This document shows positions 32,701-46,669 of a stretch of DNA of 64,000 nucleotides, piece by piece (within the stretch, counting starts at the first letter, position 1; the number at the start of each line of letters is the position of its first letter). A program made the position numbers and the translations under genes. Location of the stretch: the NCBI GenBank assembly GCA_024529925.1, contig JAFEUB010000723.1, positions 124,001 through 188,000 of the forward strand, given 5' to 3'. Under the pieces are notes generated by a model. That model was not told where the DNA came from, ran no database searches, and was given only the letters and a program-made list of their open reading frames with translations. The DNA comes from Ophthalmolycus amberensis (taxonomy: Eukaryota; Chordata; Actinopteri; Perciformes; Zoarcidae).

Positions 32701-35700
32701 GTAAGTGTAAGTACATCAGTAATAATATTGCAGTAATATGATCATGTATAATAAAACACTCAATTAGTACCTTATTTTTACTGTTTGAAGTATATTTTAG
32801 TGCTAATTCTTTTGTACCTTTACTGGTGTAAAATGATGAAAGTAGGACTTTTAGTAGATATATTTGAATAGATAATGCTGCAGCCAGCGTTTCATTTTCT
32901 TTCAACTTTCACAGGAAAACTCTGAAATGAACTCACTTAAATTCATTTTCTGATGTGATTTAAAAAATGTTTTGAGTGGGAAATTCTTCTCGTGCAGCAG
33001 ACAAAAGATAATTCAATCAAACGGATGATCCGTTTGATTCTTCATAATGTGCTTTATCGTCTGCAGGCCTCAGCATGACAACTGAACACACAACAATGAA
33101 ACGCACTGAAACAGCCGTTCTCAATTTCACTTTTAAATTGGATGTTGAGTTTGGGGTTTAGTATTTAAATGACGGATCAGTTGACGCTAGACCTTCCTCG
33201 GCCTTTGTCAGCGGCCTCCTCGTTGCCTCCCAATTCAGAAACGAGAGCCTTTGTACTCTGGATTGTTCCGTTATGTTTTCTATTCATTCATCTCGGAGGA
33301 GGTTTCCTGCACGCTGTCGGCTCGTCGTCCTTGTAGATCACAGCTGTCGTGATGTTATTTGGTTTCTGGCGGGATACTACGGCAGATTCTGGGCCGTTCT
33401 CGCTGTGAGCGCGGCTGGTTCCAATCGACCCGCTGCTGCAATTTGTGTTTCTGATGTCATGCTGCTCGATGCCCCTCAATTCAAACCAGCTGTTCCCGTC
33501 CGTTAACACTTTCCCGTTAACACTTTGCACTGTGCTCCATCCAGGAGTTATGTGACGCAGTGCGCACCACAGAGGAGATGACATGTTGCTACTTTCTCAC
33601 GTTTGCTCTCGCTCGCCCTCTCACTCGCCTCCCTTCATCTTTCCTCGCCAGCTCTGCAGGTGCTGCTGGACCAGTCCACCAAGGCCAACTCTCCGCTGAA
33701 GGGCCACGAGCGAACGGTGCAGTACCTCCAAAGGCTGGGTAAGGAGTCTGTTTTAAACTGGCGTCAAAGTTGTCACCGCGGCTAGATATGTTAAATTTGT
33801 TGGGGTGATTTTGGGAAAGGCTCTGAGAGGAACGTTCACCCTGATTAATGGTGGATGTTGGATGAAATGTAAATGTCATGGTCTGCAGTCTTTCATATGT
33901 CTTGCTCCATGCGTGTCACTGTTTACTCTGTCACTAATCTGTGAACCAGGGATTTTCTGTTTCTTCCCATCAGCCTTTCAATGTGGTTAAACTCCGGAAC
34001 AATCCAGTAAATTGCCTGTGAGATAAAACCCAGTGGGGGAAAAAACAAAATATCAAAAGCTGTGTGGAGGCTTCCAACCTCTTTTGGCTGTGGTTCAGTT
34101 TGCTAATGGTGGCGATGCATTATACAGCACCGTTCTTCTGCTTCCTACCAACTTCGTTTGACAATTTGACATCATTTTGAACCAGAACTCCACGTCTGTA
34201 CTCCAGTAGAGTCTCCGTCCTCCGGAATGAGAAGCAGCTGCTGGTTCACTCCACACATGTGAACACTGTGGCCCAGAGTCCGGGCAGCTCCCGATGGATG
34301 GTGGCCATCTTGGATGTCTGGCTCAAAATGATGTTTAACATCAACATTGTCAGAATAATCAGAATTGAGGCTCCTGGCTATTTATTCAATATGTAATCAA
34401 CATAGTTGCCAGTTGATTGACGACTTAAATATTTGACTAATTGTTGCAGCTCTACTACGTTGGGCTCTATTCTATCAGAAAGAGCATGTAGCGCGATCAT
34501 CTGCTTTGTTTCCATCTTTACTTGTTTTCCTCTGAGCGCCTTCTGAAGAAGTTAAACTCCCTCATCTCCCCCTTATCTCCCCCACACACAGGAGGGGAGA
34601 ATTTGGGAATAATCTTTGAGTTTTCTCCCTGGGTGTTGAAGATCTGTTCTGAGGACGGCCTGAAGGTGGGACACAAAATGTTACACGACGGTTCACTTAT
34701 TTGTTTTAGTTCTATATGAATGTTGTAAATTGCGTTACATTTTTGTATTTCTTTGGTCATGGATCGAAGCTCATTCTATTTTTGTACTTTATGTCCACTC
34801 AGCGTAAAGAAAGCTCTCCCGTAGGTTTAAAGATCTCTCTTCCTGTCCAGATCTTCACAGAGGACCTGACCGAGGTGGAGACTTTGCCCAGAGACAAGGT
34901 GCTGAACTTCCTGAAGGAGGGCTTTAAGGAGCTCGCCATCCCATATTTGGAGCACATCATTTACGTGTGGGACGATAAGGGCCCGGAGTTTCACAATGTG
35001 CTGATCCAGCTCTACCTGGAGAGGGTCCAAGGCCTCATGAAGCAGTACCTCAACTCACTGCCAGAAGGTACGAGCAACAGAATACTTGAGTTAATTTAAG
35101 TGAAGTTCAGAGTTTCTGCGGGCACTTAAGTCATGAAACGTTTTATACGAACTACTTTATACCTCTTAAAACGACTGTTTTCATCTTGATACAGATACCT
35201 AACATTCATTCCTTTCTACCTGAAGCAAAGCTACAAAGTGAAGTGAATTCTTCTATCTGAGCTGCAGGGCAACATGAGCCTTGGGCTTTAATATCTTCTT
35301 AATGCCAAAAGAACATAATCCAAATTTATCGGAGGACTTTCATGTGATTACATCACTGCATATGGTTTCGGTTTGCCTTTGCGTACTCATCCAGATAGTT
35401 GTCTCTCACTGCTTTACACTTTAATCCTGTGTCAGGATTTATTATGAAGTCCATCCGTCTCTCTCCGTGTCTTTAATGACCAGCCAGGGACCGTGTATTG
35501 ACATGAACCTGCCAGACGGCTACACTTCCAGGGATGCTCAATAATGTGCACTCTGTCTGAGAAATAAAGTAATAAAAACAACTAATTAAATGTATACATC
35601 TGTCCTTGGGGCAGCTTATTAAGTGATATTAAGATATCGTTTCTCTGAGATCATTCAGTTCGGTTAGATATGAGAGAACCTGCGTAGTTTACGTCCATGT

Positions 35701-38700
35701 TTGCTTGCCAGCAGTCTTCTTCTTCTTCTTCTTCACTGCCTTTGTTGGCGTGTTCCCACTGACTGTCAATCCGTAGATTAGTGTTAAAGCCGTTGGCAGG
35801 ATGTGAAGCACGCTGCGTCCTCGTAGGCGTGCACAATACAAACAAAACAGGATAAAGATATTAAGTCTATAGTGCTGCGAGTGGTTAATAACTCCACAGG
35901 GTACGATTAAAGACGAGGATGATCCTTTAATAATGATTCAAGTTAAAAAACGAATTAAACCATACAGTTTCCTTTTAAAGGATTTCTGTAGCTCTTTGAA
36001 GCACTTCTGATATATTTGATGTACTTGATCATTGTTGTGATTACCTTTTGTAACCTAGATTATTTGAATTATTAACTTATCTGTCAATCATGTTCACAAT
36101 TGCTCGACTCATTTGGTTTATAAAATGTGATGAAATTGTGAAAACAATTGTTTCCCAGACTCGAGCTGTGTCTTCAAACTGCTTATGTTGTCCGACCAAC
36201 AGTCCAAAACTCAAATCCATACGTTTTTCTATCGCAGAAGACGACGAAAAGCAGCGAGTACCAAGTAAAAAGTGATCTTTGCAGCTCTAGCCTCTGTATT
36301 TGAAACCACTGTGCTGCTGTAGGAGTTCCAGCTGTGCCTGCGGGGAAAGAGGAAGGTGATCTGGGAGAGTTCAGGAACAAGCTGCTGTCTTTCCTGGATA
36401 TTTCCACCAGCTATGAACCAGCCAGACTCGTCAGTGACTTCCCCTTTGATGGTAAGAACTGTGACCGAAAATAAGTATCAGCCATAAGCATTTACACACT
36501 GAGGATGGAAGGAAATCTGTTTTTGATACCGAAATCTGTAGAAATTCAAACTGAACCACATATTTTACTATCAGTTTATATGTCCAGTCAGTTTGAATAT
36601 AACCATGAATTTGCCTCGGGGGGCTAAATGTAACGTTATGTAACATGCGCTTAAGTAAAACCAAGTATTTCATGTCATTTCCATTACCTCATGGACATGT
36701 GTTCTCAGTTATAGAGGAAGGTTTTAGCCAACTTCTATACGTTTTAAGCTGAAGGGTGAAACTTGTTTTCCATGCTGAAGGCCTGCTGGAGGAGCGGGCT
36801 CTGCTTCTGGGTCGGATGGGTAAACACGAGCAGGCGCTCTTCATCTATGTGCACATCCTGAAAGACACCCGCATGGCTGAAGAGTGAGTACTCCTGCACA
36901 GCAACGACTGCGTGGATAATTAACACCAGTCACCTGCCAAATGTTTGCCAAGTCCAGCAGCTGATGTGACTAAAGATTTAAATTACTCTTGCTCTGCAGA
37001 TACTGTCACAGCCATTACAACAGTTCGGTCGAAGGGAATAAAGATGTAAGTGGCTTTTTTCACAAAAATAATTGAAAATAATTTCTGCCTTTGCCTCCTG
37101 ATTTGTTGTTTTATGACCACTTATTTCATTCTGTACGCTCGGCGGCCGTCTGTTAAGTGCCTCTGGGTTTGCAGAAAGTGCTCCACAAATATAATGGATT
37201 ATTTACGGCTCAAGCTCCCAATGAAACGTGTTTTGTCAGAAAGGACAGCTGGCATTGTCCGTTATGACGAACTTGACTCTGCAACCAAACAAGACCTAAA
37301 TGAAAATACATGAATCATCTTCAGATTTATTAACGGATCACTGCTGTTTCTGTAAAAGTCAGAAATATACAAGATCTCTGTTTGGACACTGAATATTTGA
37401 TGCCTGTGTGTTAAGTCTACTTTCCACATCAAACCCGTAGCGATGGTGAAGCGGAGACATTGAGTGCTCACGGCTGTATTTCAGTCCCTTCAGGTTTATC
37501 TGTCTTTGCTGCGAATGTACCTGTCCCCTCCTGGCGTCCACTGCTTGGGGCCCATCAAGATGGAGCTGTCGGAGCCTCAGGCCAACCTCCAGGCGGCTCT
37601 GCACGTCCTGGAGCTGCACCACAGCAAACTCGACACCACCAAGGTAAACAACCGCAGAGCGGCACGCACATTCCTCTCTCCGGTGACCTGGCACCGAGCC
37701 CCAGTCTGGTAATCGCAACTCATTCTGTGTTTTAATACCATGGAGTGTAACATGTGGTGACTGTGAGTTGACACAGAAAAGGCTGCAAAAGTCTTCTGAC
37801 ACGTGCACAAAATCAGGCTGCACTTGAATTCTACTTTTCTACTCGTCCAATCTCATCTGGTGCTTCAAACTGCTCATTCAATCAGAGAGCAGGAATTACT
37901 TTCTCGTTCAACCCGGTGCTTTATCATTGTGAGGTGACTCTTTGCCATCGCTCAGATTAAGTGATCATTGCGAACTCAGACGAGACGTGGAAGTGGAACA
38001 GATGAGAGTCGACTTGTTTAGGCTGCATAACAATGAGATGGAATAACATGATTTACGATAACACACACACACACACACACAAAATGAGTCATTTGGTGTG
38101 AAATTAGAGCAGCGACTGAACTGAACGCTCATTTAAAGATTTGATTTTTAGTTTGTTTTTAGAGCGAGATGAGAGGGGTTTGCATAGTCGGGAGGGGTAA
38201 TCAGGCTGCTGCCTTTGTGATAGAGAGGCCGTCCGCATTGAAATATGAATATCTTTGATGAAATTCCTTTCATATACCTGTTTCAACTATCAGAACCACA
38301 ATAGCAAAGATAAAAGCTGTTTTTTGACATGTGCCAACATGTACCAGGATAAACTCCCCTCGTCCACTCGCACCGCATTCACCATCACTATCCCGCTCTC
38401 TCTCTGCACCACACACACACACACACGCACACACACACACTACAGGACTGGCTCTGCTCTCCAAATGATCTCGCTGCTCTTACAACAACCAGTCGGTGTT
38501 TGCTCCCGGCCTCTCTCTGCTGCATTTCATCAGCTGTATACGCTGGCTCGAGTCAGCCCAAACACTGTAAAATGTATCCTCCTCCATAACATCCTCTGTA
38601 TTTTGGGAAGCCATTTCCGCAGCGTGCAAGGTCCCATGGCAGCCTGAGAAATCCAAGCTGCGGCCTGTATTTCCTTCTTGCATCCAACTATGTCACTGTC

Positions 38701-41700
38701 GCGTCAAATGACGGCGCTGGATGCAGGTCGAACAATAGATTTTGCTTCAATTCAAAAAGGACATCCACGTAAAAGGTGCCACATATTCACAGTTAAAGCC
38801 AAGTTCCCACTACAGGACTTTGAAAGTCGTCAGATTGCTGTGCTGTTCACACTACACAACTCGCTGTCCTTTCGGGAATCTTGAAGTAGTTTCCACACTG
38901 CGCTACAAGATCTTAACCAGGAGGAATCCCTGATGAGCTCTCCGAACTACGTTTTGTCTCAATAACACATGTGCGGATGGACTTGGGCGTAGTGTAGCTA
39001 GATAGCGAGACTCTGGGCCCTATGAAGCTGTTTGGGTTTGTCAATGCAATCCAGCTGCTACGCATCTTTCCACACAGTCCACATTAAGTCACTCATCTGA
39101 TTGTAGATTCTCTCTCTCTCGCTCCATATCTTATCTCAAAGCGACAGAGTCTTTGAAACGCCACCACTCTGTCACTGTAAATATTTGAATCCATAAAAGA
39201 AACAAGTTTATCTGTTCTCAGTTCTATCCTCGCTGCAGGCTGCTGTGATTTAAAGTGGAAGTGATTGCGTGTGAAAGGCACCACTCGTCTGCGCTCAGCC
39301 ACAGCCGTGTCAAATTAGGAGCGTCTCAAGGGGAACACTGCAGGTTTATGCGAGTGTTTAGGTTTGGATCTCACAACCGGGAAGCTCTCCATCTTGTCTT
39401 TTTGTGCCGCTGTGCCTCCCTGCGCTCCCTCATTGACTCGATGGCAACCTGCTTTCATTTCCCCTGGCCTCGCTCCCAGACTCTGCCTCGCCAAGAAAAC
39501 AAGACGAGACTGCACCAATATTTCTGGAAAACCTTCGAACATGAAGCACTTTTATTTTTTTTTTATGCAATCGTTTTTTGGGAATAATCAACTTGTCATT
39601 TAGTCTATAAATGTCTAAATATAGTGGGAAACAAGTTTCCAGAACGCGGGGTGACGTATTGTTGGCTTGTCTGACTGACAAAGAGATCAAGACTTGTATG
39701 TTGTTTACAAACGGTAAACAAGGAAAAGCTGCTTTTTGGGAACAAATGGGAACTCCCAAGTAAGGAAGTCAGTAAGAGCTACTCGCATGAGCAACAGGGT
39801 CAGGCTCCTTCAGCACAAAGGATGGAGATGAATTAAAGTCCTGCAGCTCTTCAGTAACAAACATCCTGAACATTGAGGTTTCAGCAGCCGGATCCTCCTC
39901 CTCCTGATAAACAGTGTGACTAAAGGCCGACTGATTTTGAGACTGAGGCAGAGTTGGCGAACTGTCAGAGAGCTCATGTCGTATTAAATAATCAAACTAA
40001 TGCATATTATTTGGTGCAGTTCCACATTGTACATGCAGCACAAATACAGAATATAAGTTGAGCTGAATGCCAGCTCTCAGTTGTCTCTCTGCGGGAAACT
40101 CTCACTCTGAGCTGTCTGAGTGTAACGAGGCCGTTTGTGCTAATTTGATTGAATTACGTTGAACAAGAGGACAGCGAGAGTGCTGGCCTCGATCGTGTTT
40201 AGCCTCATTCACACAGCGGCTAACAGGCGAGTCCTTTTTCTAAAGGTAAGAGAAGTCATGTAGCGGCAAATTACTTTTCCCGAGAGGAAGTCATTTCATT
40301 TTGTATTATCATTTGGAAATGATTCATGAGTTATGTTCTGCATCTCATGAATGTGGAGCGACGTGTCCCTCTGGAATACAGTTCAGCAACATGAATCACC
40401 GCCTCTGCTCATTTCTATACATTATACTTTTAAAATGAGTGTTCATTTGCTCAAAGTTCTTCCTCATGATGTTGTAATAATTCTTGTTTTTGTCTTCCCA
40501 GGCCATCAACCTGCTCCCGGCAAACACTCAGATCCGAGAGATCCGGGTCTTCCTGGAGAGCGTCTTGGAGGAGAGGGCTCAGAGGAAGCGCTGCAACCAG
40601 GTGCTGAAGAGTCTGCTGCAGGCCGAGTTCCTCAGAGTGAGTCCTGGAGCATTTCTTTACATGACAGACAACACTAAGCTACTCTGTCTGTACTCCAATG
40701 CAACAAACTCTGACAACACACGACACTTTGCTCTCCAAATGTCACTCGCCTTTTTCCACCGCAACAAGTCCCATGACAATAACAACTTTTCCCTTTCCAT
40801 GAGGATGTCAGACATTTAAAGCAATCTGAGCCTGTCGGTGGTAAAAACGAGTACTTGTAGTGGATGTATATCGACGTGAGGAGTCGTCACGAGTGAATAC
40901 ATCTCAGCCTGTTCAGTGGCTGCTTGCGTTCTCCCTCAATACTGGATTTTTAATAATCGCATCTTCTCTATGTTGAAAAATACCGACGTCACCCTTTCAG
41001 AAAAGGTGGTGAGAATAGATTAGTGTGAGCTGACAAGGAATCAAGGCCTCTGTCTTCCTTTCTTGTTGAGATAATGCGACACTTTATCGATTCCCTCAGA
41101 GAAATGGTGTTTTAATGGTCTTCCTTTGGTGAAGTCAGAGAGCAGCGTCAGACATAGAACTGCTTCCCTTCATCTGAGAGAGAGAGAGAGAGAGAGAGAG
41201 AGACGCTCTGTGCAGTAGCTGTGGGACACCTGGAGCTCAGGTTGAAGGACGAATTGTCAGAACTACGTCACCATTCACGTGTTTACCATCAGAGAGGAAT
41301 TTGAACTTTTAACAGTGTGGATAAATTTGACTAAACACACTCAACTCATGTCTTATATAATATATTTTCTAAAATGTGCGCCAGGTGATTTAGCATAAGA
41401 ACAATATACAAAAGTTGGTTTTACAGTGAAAACTCCTTTCCCAGAGGATCGACGGGGACGGCCTCCTTTGTTTACATCAGCTCATCAGCAGAGAATCCGA
41501 CATGTTTGGTTCAGTGGTTCCCAGCCTGTAACACACAGCACTGTCTGCTGCCTCCGGCCACACGTTGCACGTCTGTTAGTTAAGAGCAGGTCAATTGAAG
41601 ATTTTTCCTGCCTGATTGAATGAAGTCCAACGGAAATTAAACTGTTTTTATCTGCTCTGTAATTACATGTTCTCTGTTGTCCTTTGAGAAACAAATCAAT

Positions 41701-42630
41701 TCTGTGTCTACGTGGAGGGAGAACTTGTTTCCATCAAACGTTTTCACAAGTCACTTGCAGAAACGACACAGTCCGACTGTTGCATAACTTAGAAAAACCA
41801 TCACATTAGCTTTCCTGCTAAAGTCTCCATCGCGTGTGAGCTGACGCCCACGTTTGCTCATGAGTATATATCTGGTACATCCAACAATACGTTTGAATAA
41901 CACATTTTTAAGAGGCCTAAAGAGGTATTCACCTCGTTATCTAGCACACGGGTAACTCTGCCACAGACACCAGATGTTAAAGATGCCTCTGCTCACCTGT
42001 CCTCTGCTCTCAGGTGCAGGAGGAGCGGATCTTCCACCAGCAGGTTAAATGTGTCGTCACGGAGGAGAAGACCTGCAGAGTCTGCAAGAAGAAAATAGGA
42101 ACCAGGTAACGATCTCAGTGAAGTCATTCGTGGTCCCCAAAAGACAGGCTGAGCATTAGTATGAACATGTGTCCTTTTAATATTGTTGTATTTATGTGTT
42201 CAAATTGTATCTTTTATGTTTTGCTCTTATTCTATTCATTATTATTACATGTGTCATACATCTGTGGATCGTGGATCTTGAGAGTTATTGCGGGTTATCA
42301 TCAGAAGCCTCATTCATTCGGGTGTTATAATGCTGTCAGTTTATAGCAGCAGCATCTTTTATCTCTTTTTATCACATTATTTTGTGTCTGCAGTTTCAGT
42401 TGTTTATTTGCCCTGAGCTGCAGTTCATTTCACACCCCGTTCACTTGTGTTTCCCTGTTCTACATGTTGATGAATTGCTTGTTTATCTGCTTTGCTGCAG
42501 CTTTGAGTCTTAATCCCGTCCTCTGTGTGTTCATCTTTTCCCTCTCAGTGCGTTTGCCAGGTATCCCAACGGCGTGGTGGTGCATTACTTCTGCTGCAAA
42601 GACCGAAACGTGTGTCCCATCGAGCAGTGA
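23192..42630 (+). CDS. vps39: VPS39, HOPS tethering complex subunit
   Basis: Twenty-four exons give 876 aa, as in human VPS39: 23192-23264, 23439-23504, 23592-23656, 24045-24087, 24215-24309, 24962-25060, 25170-25262, 25702-25885, 27929-28049, 28720-28840, 29144-29273, 29556-29698, 29903-30043, 31231-31372, 33652-33738, 34592-34665, 34851-35067, 36323-36451, 36781-36883, 37000-37045, 37494-37643, 40502-40636, 42014-42105, 42549-42630. All phases agree. VPS39 binds Rab7 and tethers late endosomes, autophagosomes and lysosomes before fusion. Order: N-terminal CNH/beta-propeller (about 15-290; starts MHDAYEPVPILEKLPLQ), helical clathrin-repeat region (about 400-760; CHIEESEYVLKKAHKYSELI), C-terminal zinc-binding VPS39-2 domain (about 760-876) with CRVCKKKIG and VVVHYFCC. 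Human isoforms carry a short insert after RIRKD that is absent here. The donor after exon 12 lies inside a GT microsatellite. Confidence 0.97.
26794..26820. repeat. vps39: 11-bp perfect hairpin
   Basis: ACATACTGAAC and its exact reverse complement GTTCAGTATGT are separated by GCTTT, in vps39 intron 8. A T-rich run (TTTTTTTTT at about 26773) precedes it. Confidence 0.75.
29699..29731 (+). repeat. vps39: (GT)16 microsatellite at the vps39 exon 12 splice donor
   Basis: Exon 12 ends ..CTCACACAG at 29698 and the intron begins directly with GTGTGTGT. The microsatellite therefore supplies the 5' splice site itself (CAG|GTGTGT). Confidence 0.95.
32466..32870. mobile_element. teleost interspersed repeat ('AAGTAAAAGT' family) in vps39 intron 14
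   Basis: Shared words with the family include GACAGCTGCAGTTACTAGTT followed by ACTTTTCAGATTTTACATA, and later GTACCTTTACTGGTGTAAAA and AGTAGGACTTTTAGTAG. It resembles the copy at 11290-11965 without the tandem expansion. There is no coding content. Confidence 0.6.
33015..33039. repeat. vps39: 25-bp near-perfect palindrome
   Basis: AATCAAACGGAT, a single G, then ATCCGTTTGATT: two exact 12-bp arms. It lies in vps39 intron 14. Confidence 0.85.
38780..38930 (+). repeat. degenerate interspersed repeat (CCCACTACAGGACTTT type)
   Basis: The text CCACTACAGGACTTTGAAAG followed by TCGTCAGATTGCTGTG and CACACTACACAACTCGC resembles a common fish repeat. It lies in vps39 intron 21 (37644-40501), the gene's largest intron by far after intron 8. 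No coding content. Confidence 0.35.
41169..41203. repeat. (GA)n microsatellite
   Basis: About 17 GA units lie in vps39 intron 22. It is a simple repeat with no other feature. Confidence 0.9.
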
Positions 42631-44600
42631 AGAAGAGCTCCACTTGACTGTTCACTCATCAATAACTCCCCCCCCCCCATCCCACCACCACCTCCCTCCT
42701 GCTCTCTGTGGATTCCAAGGCTCGGACATCGTTGAACTAGAAGTGCATCAGAAGGTTGGCGGTGCAGGCTGTGCGGCACCTTCCACAACTACGAGCGCAG
42801 ACATTTGTTAACCCGAGTTAACCTCGAAGTCGAGGTCGAGACTTTCTTTCTCTCTGTGCATGAAGTAACGAGAGGGATGTCCGGCGTCGCTCCGCAGGAG
42901 GGGAGAGATAAAGAGGGGAGAGTCTTGACATTTGAAAAGCATGCGTCACTGTAACGCTAGAAGGGACTCGTGTCCCGTCGAGCCGTTGACAGACGCTCGT
43001 CCTCACCATGAGATGATTACAAGCCTTGGTTGTGTTTTTTTTATTTCCTCCTCCTGCCTCTCTCTGTCTCCCACCTCTCCTGTAACACTGTGCGAGGCCT
43101 CAACCACTGCTTGATATGCCATAGACGCTCTGCAGGAGTGCAGTTAAATGCCTTTTGTGACTCTGAAGATTGTACTTACAGTGGAGTCGGATGTCTGTCA
43201 GGATCTTTTGTTAGCATGTGCTGGTACTGACTAAGCCAAACAGCATTCATCTCACCGTGTGTTTGACAATTCTGTATTTTTATTTAAACATTTGAGGCGA
43301 CTAACATTATTCATAGAGATGTTCTCTTCATTATTTAGTGTCTTTACAGTGCGTGAATGATTCCCACACAATGACATTGTTCTCTTTGGTTGTTTTTTTT
43401 TACTCATCTGTCGTCTTTGAATTCATTGTTTTTCTTCTTTCCGAGACATTAAAAGTTTATGAAGTGGAACTCCTTTAAAGTGAGACTTGTAACTTTTGAG
43501 CCGAGGTGGTAGTTACAGAATAATTGCACATAATTTCCCTTAATTCGGTGATTAAGTGATTCATCAATTATTCAATCTACAACTGTTTTGATAATTGATT
43601 ATTGTTTTCAGCCATTTTTCAAGCAGAAATACACTCATTCTCTGGTTCCAGCTGTTTTTCTTTGTCACAGTAAATATAATGTCTTAAACTTTAGACTGTT
43701 GATCGGATTAAATGAGCAAACTGAAGACGTAACTGTGAGACTTTTCATTAAACATTTTATAGACCAACCCATAAATTAAGAACATAAAACGTCAGATGAT
43801 GTGTGACATACGAGTGTTACGGAAGTACAAGTGGAGATGATTCTGCTAATATTAGCCACCTTTAGCTACTGGTCACACCAGACCAAGCAGCAGCCAAACA
43901 GCTGTGTCTGTTGTGTGTTTTTATTGCTTAAACATTCAACCTTTTATTTGTACAAAATTGTGTTATTTCTTCTTTCAAAAGTTACATCGTCTCGCTTAAA
44001 GACGGATCACGAACGCACAGCACTTTAAACGTGGACGGATGATCTTGTTCTATTTATTGTCGAATCACACGTTCGCGTGACGGCAACTGGAAGTTGAAAG
44101 TATGATTGTGTGCGTTTTAAAGGCAATATTGTTCGAAGATGTTTCTGTTGGGAGGTGATTCAAGAAGCAGGACGTCCCAGTTTACTATCGATGAAATACA
44201 AGCGGTGAATGTTTTCAGCTCGGAGTCCACGGTGTCGATGCTCGGTGACACTCTGGACAGACGACTTGCACGACTCAAGCTTTTGTTTTTTTTAAGTCTT
44301 GCAATGTTTTGAAGTTCCCCCGCAAGCTGTAGCATTATCTTCATCGCGTGCTTCTTGAAATACCCCTCATCCTCCTCACCCTCCTCTTCTGCTCCTGAAA
44401 GGTTTGCACACATTCTCTGCTAAGACTGTCTGAATTTAAAGTGGGGACATTTGTCCCGCTGTGTGTGTTCTGTATAAACCGTGTTCATGACTTTTCATTG
44501 AAGTTATTTGAATCTGAGGGGCGGCCCAGCAGGTACCACGTGTCCGTCTGTTTGTCCGTTTGGCTTTAATCGATAATAAAAAAGCGTTTCCATAATGTCT
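42631..44600 (+). other. vps39: vps39 3' UTR and flank; candidate poly(A) signals
   Basis: The stop codon ends at 42630. Two candidate polyadenylation signals are ATTAAA at 43448-43453 and AATAAA at 44575-44580. A copy of an interspersed repeat lies between them (about 43540-43790). The nearer signal is preferred because the second lies beyond that repeat, but either may be used. Confidence 0.45.
43540..43790. mobile_element. interspersed repeat ('TTGATAATTGATTA' family), copy 1
   Basis: The words ACTGTTTTGATAATTGATTA, CATTTTTCAAGCAGAAATA, GAAGACGTAACTGTGAGACT and ACATTTTATAGACCAACCC occur in the order of a well-known teleost nonautonomous repeat. Two further copies lie in galnt16 intron 1. 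Confidence 0.6.
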
Positions 44601-46029
44601 GGATGTTCACACTGCTGCTTCTGCTGTTTACTCTACTGCATCTTATTGTTGCTCACATTTAAGTTAGATATTCATAAGGCCAAAACTAATGTCGGTGTGA
44701 GAATGGTCCAAAAAGTCCAGGAAGAAAATATGTAAATAAATAGAAGTCAAAGTTGTGAGATAAATAATCAAAAATACAAAAAGTCACATGAATGACGACT
44801 ACAAATAGATTATAGGTGCTAAATAAAGATTTAGATTTTAAGTCAAAATTAATTATGAATTAAGTAAAATGATTTAATCGTTCAAATTTATGAAATATTA
44901 AGTATTTATTTATAAATAGTCACTCTGGTAAATCAAACTTTTTATGTCATGAATTTGACTAAGAATATCTTCATTTTGACTATTTTAATAACTAAATATC
45001 CCATAACTGACTATCTTAACTACATATCTATACTGAGTAGATATGAAAATTCAATTAATAAGTAAATATAAAGAATAATTCCAAAATCGTCACAGTATCC
45101 AAAAAATGTGTGACATTTTAGATTGACGCACTTCCTCCTCCTGTTCCCATAAGTGAAGACGAGTGGCTCAACTCCACTCATCTCGTCATGGACCGTCAGC
45201 TTCCACGTCTCTCATCTGGAAGTCCTTTTTTTGCCCCAGATAGGCCCATTGTCCTCTGGGCCGAGGCTCCGGAGAATACTGTCCCTGCTAATGGACTTCC
45301 TCCAACTGAGCCGAGCCAGCTGGAGTAACAGAATCACAACAGCCCGACTGCTCAGCAACGCCGTTAGCCACACACCCGAGAGCCAAGACTGCCAACTGCC
45401 CTCTGCATCGGGGCCTCGGCTGGATCCCGATGACTCCGTCGTCTGGGCAGGATCCGGAGCCCGAGAACCCAAAACCAGCAGAATATTATCTGCTAATAAA
45501 CTGCCTCGCCGGAGCACATGGAGACCTCCGACGTGATCGTACAAACGGCCCCTGTGACTGAAAAAGCTGTGTCCATGATGAGGCTGAGAGAAACTCTGAA
45601 TAATTCATCATGCTCCAATTTATTGTCGCTCTCTTTATGAGTGTGTGTATGTATGTGTGTGTGTTTATACTGGGATGCTGTAATGTCTTGGAATGGTGCA
45701 CCAGTGTGCAAATGGAAAGATGTTCCTGTTGGACCCTGTGAGGCCAGCAGGCAGGAGTTTGCCCGGTTTAACTCTGCCCACCTCAGGCTTTATGTCCTGC
45801 AAAGCTGGCAGGGAGAACATTACCTCCTGCGTTTTTAAGGATTTAATTGTTTGTGTAAATACCGAGCAAATTATGACCACGATGATGAAGATGATCTGAG
45901 AGTGAGTGAGTCTGAAACCTTCGTTTGTTCAATACTGGCTAAGGCTCCATGAGTGAGGCTCAACCACGAGGTTCACATTTGTGGCTTTCACTTGAAACAT
46001 CTCAACATTTACTCGATGGTTTGTCCCAA

Positions 46030-46310
46030 AGTTTGGTTCAGACATGCATGGTCCCCATGGTTCTAGGTAGAACCCCCTGGGCGGGTTCTTGATGACACTA
46101 TCAGAAGGTGGAAAGGTTCTGGGTAGAACCTCCAAGGAGGGTTCTGGGTGGAACCATTACACCATCGAAAAGGTTCTCTGTAGAACTTCTCATAGGGCGT
46201 TAGGGTGGAACCTTTTTACAGGTGGTTCTAGGTATATAACCCTTTAAGTTTGGTCCTGAGGAGAATCTTTTATAAAAGGTTCTGCCGGGAACCTAAAAGG
46301 GTTCTCCGGG
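46030..46310. repeat. GGTTCT...AGAACC hairpin-type repeat
   Basis: The pair GGTTCT(n)AGAACC recurs about eight times with variation (for example GGTTCTAGGTAGAACC near 46058 and GGTTCTGGGTAGAACC near 46114). Each unit is itself an inverted repeat, and units follow every 30-45 bp. It resembles a degenerate teleost tandem repeat. No coding content. Confidence 0.75.
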
Positions 46311-46634
46311 ACAAGCAAGAAGAATACAAATGTTCCACCAAACACAAAATGGACTTCACCATCAGCCTCAGCTGTGATTTTCACAGTTTGAGGATTGTAG
46401 AAAAGCTTTCTTTTCTGGACTTATTCTTTGCTGACTGTGGCTTATACAATCACAGACTTACTGTGAAACACACACACACTGACAGCTGCCTGCTAAGCTG
46501 CAGAAGTATACAGTAAAAAGTGTATTATTGCCCGTTTCATAGAAAGTATCATCGTAAAACTATGTTTCCCTGGGAAACTATTTCTCTGTTTGTCATCTGA
46601 TCTGTTCTTTATGTTGCCAGAGATGTGAGTTTAG

Positions 46635-46669
<35 letters not shown>

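Noticed and set aside
45153..45544. 127-aa + frame and overlapping 110-aa - frame as a possible gene
   Set aside because: Both strands are open over the same stretch because it is GC-rich; no domain is recognised and no splice partners are seen.
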